NCBI GenBank assembly: GCA_016125285.1
Contig: WGMA01000078.1
Location: forward strand, 1 to 37,241
DNA: 37,241 bases
DNA from: Phycisphaera sp.
Lineage (GTDB): Bacteria; Planctomycetota; Phycisphaerae; Phycisphaerales; Zrk34
Reading direction: 5' to 3'
Below are positions 34,301 to 37,241 of the stretch, piece by piece. A model generated the notes under the pieces. The model did not search any database. It saw only the letters and a program-made list of their open reading frames with translations, and had not been told where the DNA came from. A program made the translations under genes and the position numbers. The stretch's first letter is position 1. Each line of letters starts with the position of its first letter.

Positions 34301-37241
34301 CATGTATGACAACGGTGGCGGCGCCTTCCGCGACAGCGGCTACGACCTGTTCCCCGGCGACACGACGTGGCACCACATCGCGGCCGTGGGCACCGGCGGC
34401 GACTCGGGACAGACCGACTTCTACATCGACGGCGTGTTCGTCGGCCGGTCCGATTCGGGCAGCATGACCGACATCGATTTCATCGGCAGTTACTCGAATC
34501 AGGTCTTTGCGCAGACGATCGACGAGTTCGCCGTCTTTGACCGAGCGCTGTCAACGGCTGAAATCTCGGCCCTGCTCGGCGCGCGGGCGGAGATTGTGGT
34601 CGAGGGCGTCAACGACGACCCGGTCGCCAATGCCGATGCGTTCGAGATCGACGAGAACTCGGTGCTCAACGTCGGGTACACGCTGCAGGACCTCAGCGGG
34701 CTGAGCAGCGGCAACTACGCGTTCGCCGCGGGTGGCGAGACCTTCGACGCCTACGTGGACAACGACGGCGCCAACGGCTGGCTGCTGGTCGGTCGCGGCC
34801 GCGAGGGCTGGGAGTTTGACACTGACGGTCAGGGTTCGGTCGACGCCGTGAACGACAACCTGGGCACCTCCGCGGCGTTCAATCCCGCGGCGTACAGCGA
34901 GGACCTCATCAACGACCTGCTGACCCAGGCGGGGATCGACCTGTCCAGTGTCGAGATCCGAATCCGGCGAGCGGCCGACCCCCTCGGCATCACCTGGCAG
35001 GAGGCCGTCTGGCGTCCTACAAGTCAGACGACCTGGACCTGGGAGTTCTCGACCAACACACTGAACAACAGCACGACCGGCGGCTACGACGTGGATTACG
35101 AGGTCCTCTCCGGCCCCGGCGCTGGTTTCCACGACACGACCAGCAACACGCTCGACGCGCTGGGGACGGTGGGATCAGACTCGGGCAACGACGCGACGCG
35201 AGTCTTCACCTGGTCTTGGAGCGGTCACGCCGGCGTGCGCGGATTCAGCTACGGCTCATCCGTGAACAACGGCGCGAACAACGCGACGTCGTTCTTCTGG
35301 GAAAGCGCCAACGAAGATCACGCCATCCCCTACGCCGAGATCTACATCCGGCCCACGGCGTCCGGCATGGTCGCCAGTCAGTTGGGTCTGCTCGCCAACG
35401 ACACCGACGCTGAGAGTCAGGCGCTGACCGTCGTCGGCGCCGCGGTCACGTCGCCCACGAACACCGGCGCGCCCATCACGTTCACGACGGCGATCGGCGC
35501 GACCGTCATCGTCAACGGCGACGGCACGTTCTCCTACGACCCGACGACATCCGCCACGGCGGGGGCGCTACTGGCCGGCGAGAGTCTCGTTGACACGTTC
35601 GAGTACCTCGTCGAAGACACGCAGGGCGGCTTGGCGACAGCGGTGGTGTCCGTGACGGTCAACGGCGTCAGCGATCCGGTCGACGATGCGTACTTGACCG
35701 ACGAAGATACAGCGCTTGTCTTCCCGACGCCCAACCTGCTGGACAACGACGCGCTGCCCACGGTGCTCGGAACCACCATCGGCTACTTCACCGGCTCCGA
35801 CCCGGGCGAGGGCCTCGATCTGTCCGGCGACTTCGTCTACGCGGTCAACGCCCGCGGTCCGGCCGTGGGTATGATCGGCGATGCGAACTTCACCGCCGAC
35901 ACCGCGCCGGGTGTGAACCTTTCGTCCAACCGAGAGATCCTCAACTGGGCCGCGCCCAACTACGACGGCGGTGATGGCGGTTCCGGCGGCGGCGCCGAGG
36001 GACCGCTCGAAACGATCATGCAATCCATCCGCTGGTCAACGGATCCGACGGATGTTGTTGTCGACTTGAACATGGACGTTGTGGCTGGCACGGAGTACAA
36101 GCTGCAGCTGCTCTTCGCCGACCTCTCAAACAATCGTGGCTTTGACATCTACGTCGATGGCGCTCTGGTCGTGGATAATTTCAGTTCCTCGGCTTACAGC
36201 GGTTCCTCGTCGACACCGACGGCTTCGACGGTGGTGACTCACACCTTCATCGCCACTTCGAACTCGCTCCAGATCGTGCTCGACGGCACGGGTGCTCCGT
36301 TTGCCGACCGCAACCCGATCCTCGACGGCTTCACGCTCGAGCGGGGGACGCCCGGCGGTGATCCGTTCGTCTCCGAGGTCGACGGCGATCCCGCGTACGT
36401 GAATACCCCGATCGTTCTGCCGTCAGGCGCTCTGCTGTTTGTCCTCGACAACGGCGACTTCATCTACGATCCGAACGGCGCCTTCGAAAGCCTCGACGCC
36501 GGCGACACCGCGACGGATACGTTCAACTATACCGCGTCGAACATCCTGAACAGCGGCTCCGCGGACGTCACCGTGACGATCGCCGGCGTCAACGACGCGC
36601 CGGACCTCGGCATCGACAACGCGACCGTGACGGTCGTCGAGACCGCCACCGCGCTCAACACCGGCACGTTCTTCGACGTGGAGGGGCAGAACACGACCAT
36701 CTCCGCTTCGCTCGGCACGATCACCTTCCAGACCGTCGGCAGCACCGGCACCTGGACCTGGACCTACACCACCGCGGACGGGCCGGCCGATTCGCAGACC
36801 GTGACGATCACCGCCGACGATGGCAACGGCGGCATGACGATGGAAACCTTTGATCTTGTCGTCACCAATGTCGCGCCGACGCTGAGCGTCACCAACGCCG
36901 AGGTCGAGGTTAACGAAGGCGACACGGCGATGAACACCGGGTCGTTCTCCGACATCAGCGCGCTCGACACCGTCACCATCACCGCCTCGATCGGTGACAT
37001 CGTGCAGGTCGGCACGAACCCGGGCACGTACACGTGGTCGTTCGATTCCACCAACGGCCCTGACGAGACGCAGACCGTCACTATCACTGCCACCGACAAG
37101 GACGGCGGCACGATGGAGGTCACCTTCGACCTGATCGTCAACAACGTCCCGCCGGATCTGACGATTGATGGGACGCCGATCATCGTGAACGAGGGTGACA
37201 CGGCGATGAACACCGGCACGTACACCGATCCGGGTCCGGGC
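31326..37241 (+). CDS. Giant LEPRVLLS surface protein with nested lectin modules (partial, open at right edge)
   Basis: 1972 codons with no stop to the window edge; ATG 31326 has AAGGG eight bases upstream. The N-terminus is highly basic and ends in MEALEPRVLLSS (LEPRVLLS, residues 43-50), a planctomycete surface-protein hallmark. Order by rough residue: 52-221 jelly-roll-like module; 261-496 LamG 1; 509-560 VCBS/cadherin-type strands (LNPDSSFTYDPS); 583-808 LamG 2; 837-870 VCBS strands (LNTDGTFTYDP); 880-1089 LamG 3; 1094-1115 GVNDDPVANADAFEIDENSV; 1120-1343 unidentified module with FDAYVDNDGANGWLLVGRGR; 1355-1460 VCBS (LLANDTDAESQ, VNGDGTFSYDP); 1483-1675 malectin-like; 1700-1760 VCBS end (DNGDFIYDPNGAF, VTIAGVNDAP); then 92-residue repeats with TAMNTG. 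It has little Cys and many Asp/Asn/Gly, typical of Ca2+-binding extracellular adhesins. It is probably exported and binds glycans. The gene end, C-terminal anchor and full length are outside the window. Confidence 0.9.
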   Translation, partial: MWNLLNGRAPWDRRYRRVLQKRKARDLSRRRARRDAAVVMEALEPRVLLSSTPLVFQIDIDSSTGGAITTQAGWTSLDATEPSEGDNVSVMVGGVNFTATVFSSDGSRQRNAPNDLTSDFIYDDGSGQAVGLIVSGLPAGTYVAEVWAWDNDFPAIGPQIVGWIEGAGAEHIVTTSAVLDPDSPTSAFTFEANGTDDYKIFTRENNTQNASRFNALRLTRVVDEAETNEGDPAFDIDVIGAPDDPQSLRIADYADAILADDPLFYWQLNDADKSDGATAVNSATGPSSLGAAGDGTYLDVVGDVTDVAIVSTSGASGAASMGTTTATTAGVGDGVLVPLAGTFPGAAVTAEGWFRGDAALNAEPTFFSYAISSMSSNNFLSIVQTDLGIFIDGTRYSTGLNEAAFLDNQWHHLAIAWDNVSGDLNLYLDGVQRYHRANTEIGTVIASTGSFMIGQEQDSPGGKFDNTQKFRGDVDDVALYDKQLTADQVLAHYNAAKSGFVDVTGLVGDLTLNPDSSFTYDPSGADVNFATPAFDVIDYTIVTAVGTISESAVVTVHDLDATTDEDTPVTTTPLYVEAVNEDDPLVYLRLGDADKSTGATAVNSATGPSSLGAAGDGSYLGAVGQVADAQIPGDSAASIGTTNADGVRVDFTNSFPSTALTAEMWVRGTTANNTGQPSFFSYAVSGSDNEFLTFINGTVAIWIDGLQMTTSLSKAAVLDGDWHQLAVTWASATGVATLYFDGAVADTITGFKTGASLTQTGTFIVGQEQDSVGGGFSSTQKFRGDVDELAIYDHVLSDDRILQHFLATSPEFINFINGDAVSVGATVTLASGAEVTLNTDGTFTYDPTVSSTLDAMETGDTFIESFRYAASATDYRATVLALNPVAYYTFDTDNISGSTVENLGSLTSNTATLNGASFTGATGGLFGGGLSVDDDGSVNELRVDNGNIDLGTNWTISAWFQDLHDTNNWRTLARGEGGDHQIIVQNGANNLGMYDNGGGAFRDSGYDLFPGDTTWHHIAAVGTGGDSGQTDFYIDGVFVGRSDSGSMTDIDFIGSYSNQVFAQTIDEFAVFDRALSTAEISALLGARAEIVVEGVNDDPVANADAFEIDENSVLNVGYTLQDLSGLSSGNYAFAAGGETFDAYVDNDGANGWLLVGRGREGWEFDTDGQGSVDAVNDNLGTSAAFNPAAYSEDLINDLLTQAGIDLSSVEIRIRRAADPLGITWQEAVWRPTSQTTWTWEFSTNTLNNSTTGGYDVDYEVLSGPGAGFHDTTSNTLDALGTVGSDSGNDATRVFTWSWSGHAGVRGFSYGSSVNNGANNATSFFWESANEDHAIPYAEIYIRPTASGMVASQLGLLANDTDAESQALTVVGAAVTSPTNTGAPITFTTAIGATVIVNGDGTFSYDPTTSATAGALLAGESLVDTFEYLVEDTQGGLATAVVSVTVNGVSDPVDDAYLTDEDTALVFPTPNLLDNDALPTVLGTTIGYFTGSDPGEGLDLSGDFVYAVNARGPAVGMIGDANFTADTAPGVNLSSNREILNWAAPNYDGGDGGSGGGAEGPLETIMQSIRWSTDPTDVVVDLNMDVVAGTEYKLQLLFADLSNNRGFDIYVDGALVVDNFSSSAYSGSSSTPTASTVVTHTFIATSNSLQIVLDGTGAPFADRNPILDGFTLERGTPGGDPFVSEVDGDPAYVNTPIVLPSGALLFVLDNGDFIYDPNGAFESLDAGDTATDTFNYTASNILNSGSADVTVTIAGVNDAPDLGIDNATVTVVETATALNTGTFFDVEGQNTTISASLGTITFQTVGSTGTWTWTYTTADGPADSQTVTITADDGNGGMTMETFDLVVTNVAPTLSVTNAEVEVNEGDTAMNTGSFSDISALDTVTITASIGDIVQVGTNPGTYTWSFDSTNGPDETQTVTITATDKDGGTMEVTFDLIVNNVPPDLTIDGTPIIVNEGDTAMNTGTYTDPGPG
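36603..37241 (+). repeat. 92-residue (276-bp) tandem repeats in the giant gene
   Basis: The motif TALNTGTF/TAMNTGSF/TAMNTGTY has its Asn at residues 1778, 1870 and 1962, exactly 92 apart. Each unit is an Ig/PKD-like fold with ETQTVTITATDKDGG-type strands. The third unit is cut by the window edge, so more copies may follow. Confidence 0.88.

Noticed and set aside
31131-36023. Several leftward open frames opposite the giant gene
   Set aside because: The rightward frame is open throughout with clear domains; the opposite frames break up and show no domain.

Overview
The window is GC-rich, densely coding DNA that most likely comes from the chromosome of a member of the Planctomycetota, probably class Phycisphaerae. 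Four features point there: an N-terminal LEPRVLLS motif on a giant surface protein (31326 to the right edge); a membrane Ser/Thr kinase with a LamG-like ectodomain next to an ECF sigma gene; DUF1080, beta-helix and pilin-like secreted proteins; and short quasi-periodic repeats between genes. The class assignment is inference; the phylum is fairly secure.

Layout. 1-77 is the start of a leftward helix-turn-helix gene cut by the edge. 140-979 is a predicted outer-membrane barrel ending in a clear terminator. 1127-10747 is a long leftward stretch: secreted beta-helix protein, THUMP-like methyltransferase, a metallo-beta-lactamase-fold protein that has lost most metal ligands, coaD, a membrane-anchored unknown, malic enzyme, a TPR-YggX fusion, and two overlapping CNNM/CorC-type membrane proteins. 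10893-11618 is a leftward four-helix membrane protein with its own terminator. 11844-16117 is a rightward signalling block: ECF sigma factor, zinc-ribbon Ser/Thr kinase with LamG ectodomain, and a secreted CLWD protein. trpD (leftward) and a DUF6882 gene (rightward) follow. An SDR dehydrogenase is coupled to a zinc-ribbon/pilin-like membrane protein by a TAATG overlap. A leftward gene joins a methyltransferase-like region to a kinase-like region. tRNA-Thr lies between it and the pyruvate dehydrogenase operon aceE-aceF-lpd (23144-28983), which has a good sigma70-type promoter, a perfect 10-bp inverted repeat abutting the -35 box and a leader hairpin. A DUF1080 protein and a secreted esterase are divergently transcribed, then come tRNA-Val and the giant open reading frame.

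How the genes work together. The core metabolic genes make acetyl-CoA (PDH complex), CoA (coaD), pyruvate/NADPH (malic enzyme) and a tryptophan precursor (trpD). The accessory genes concern the cell surface and carbohydrate recognition. The most unusual object is the 31326-37241 gene: 1972 codons without a stop, still open at the right edge. Its cadherin/VCBS-like folds appear to be interrupted, one after another, by lectin-like modules (three LamG, one unidentified GlyGly-rich module, one malectin-like). I saw no phage, CRISPR or recognisable defence island.
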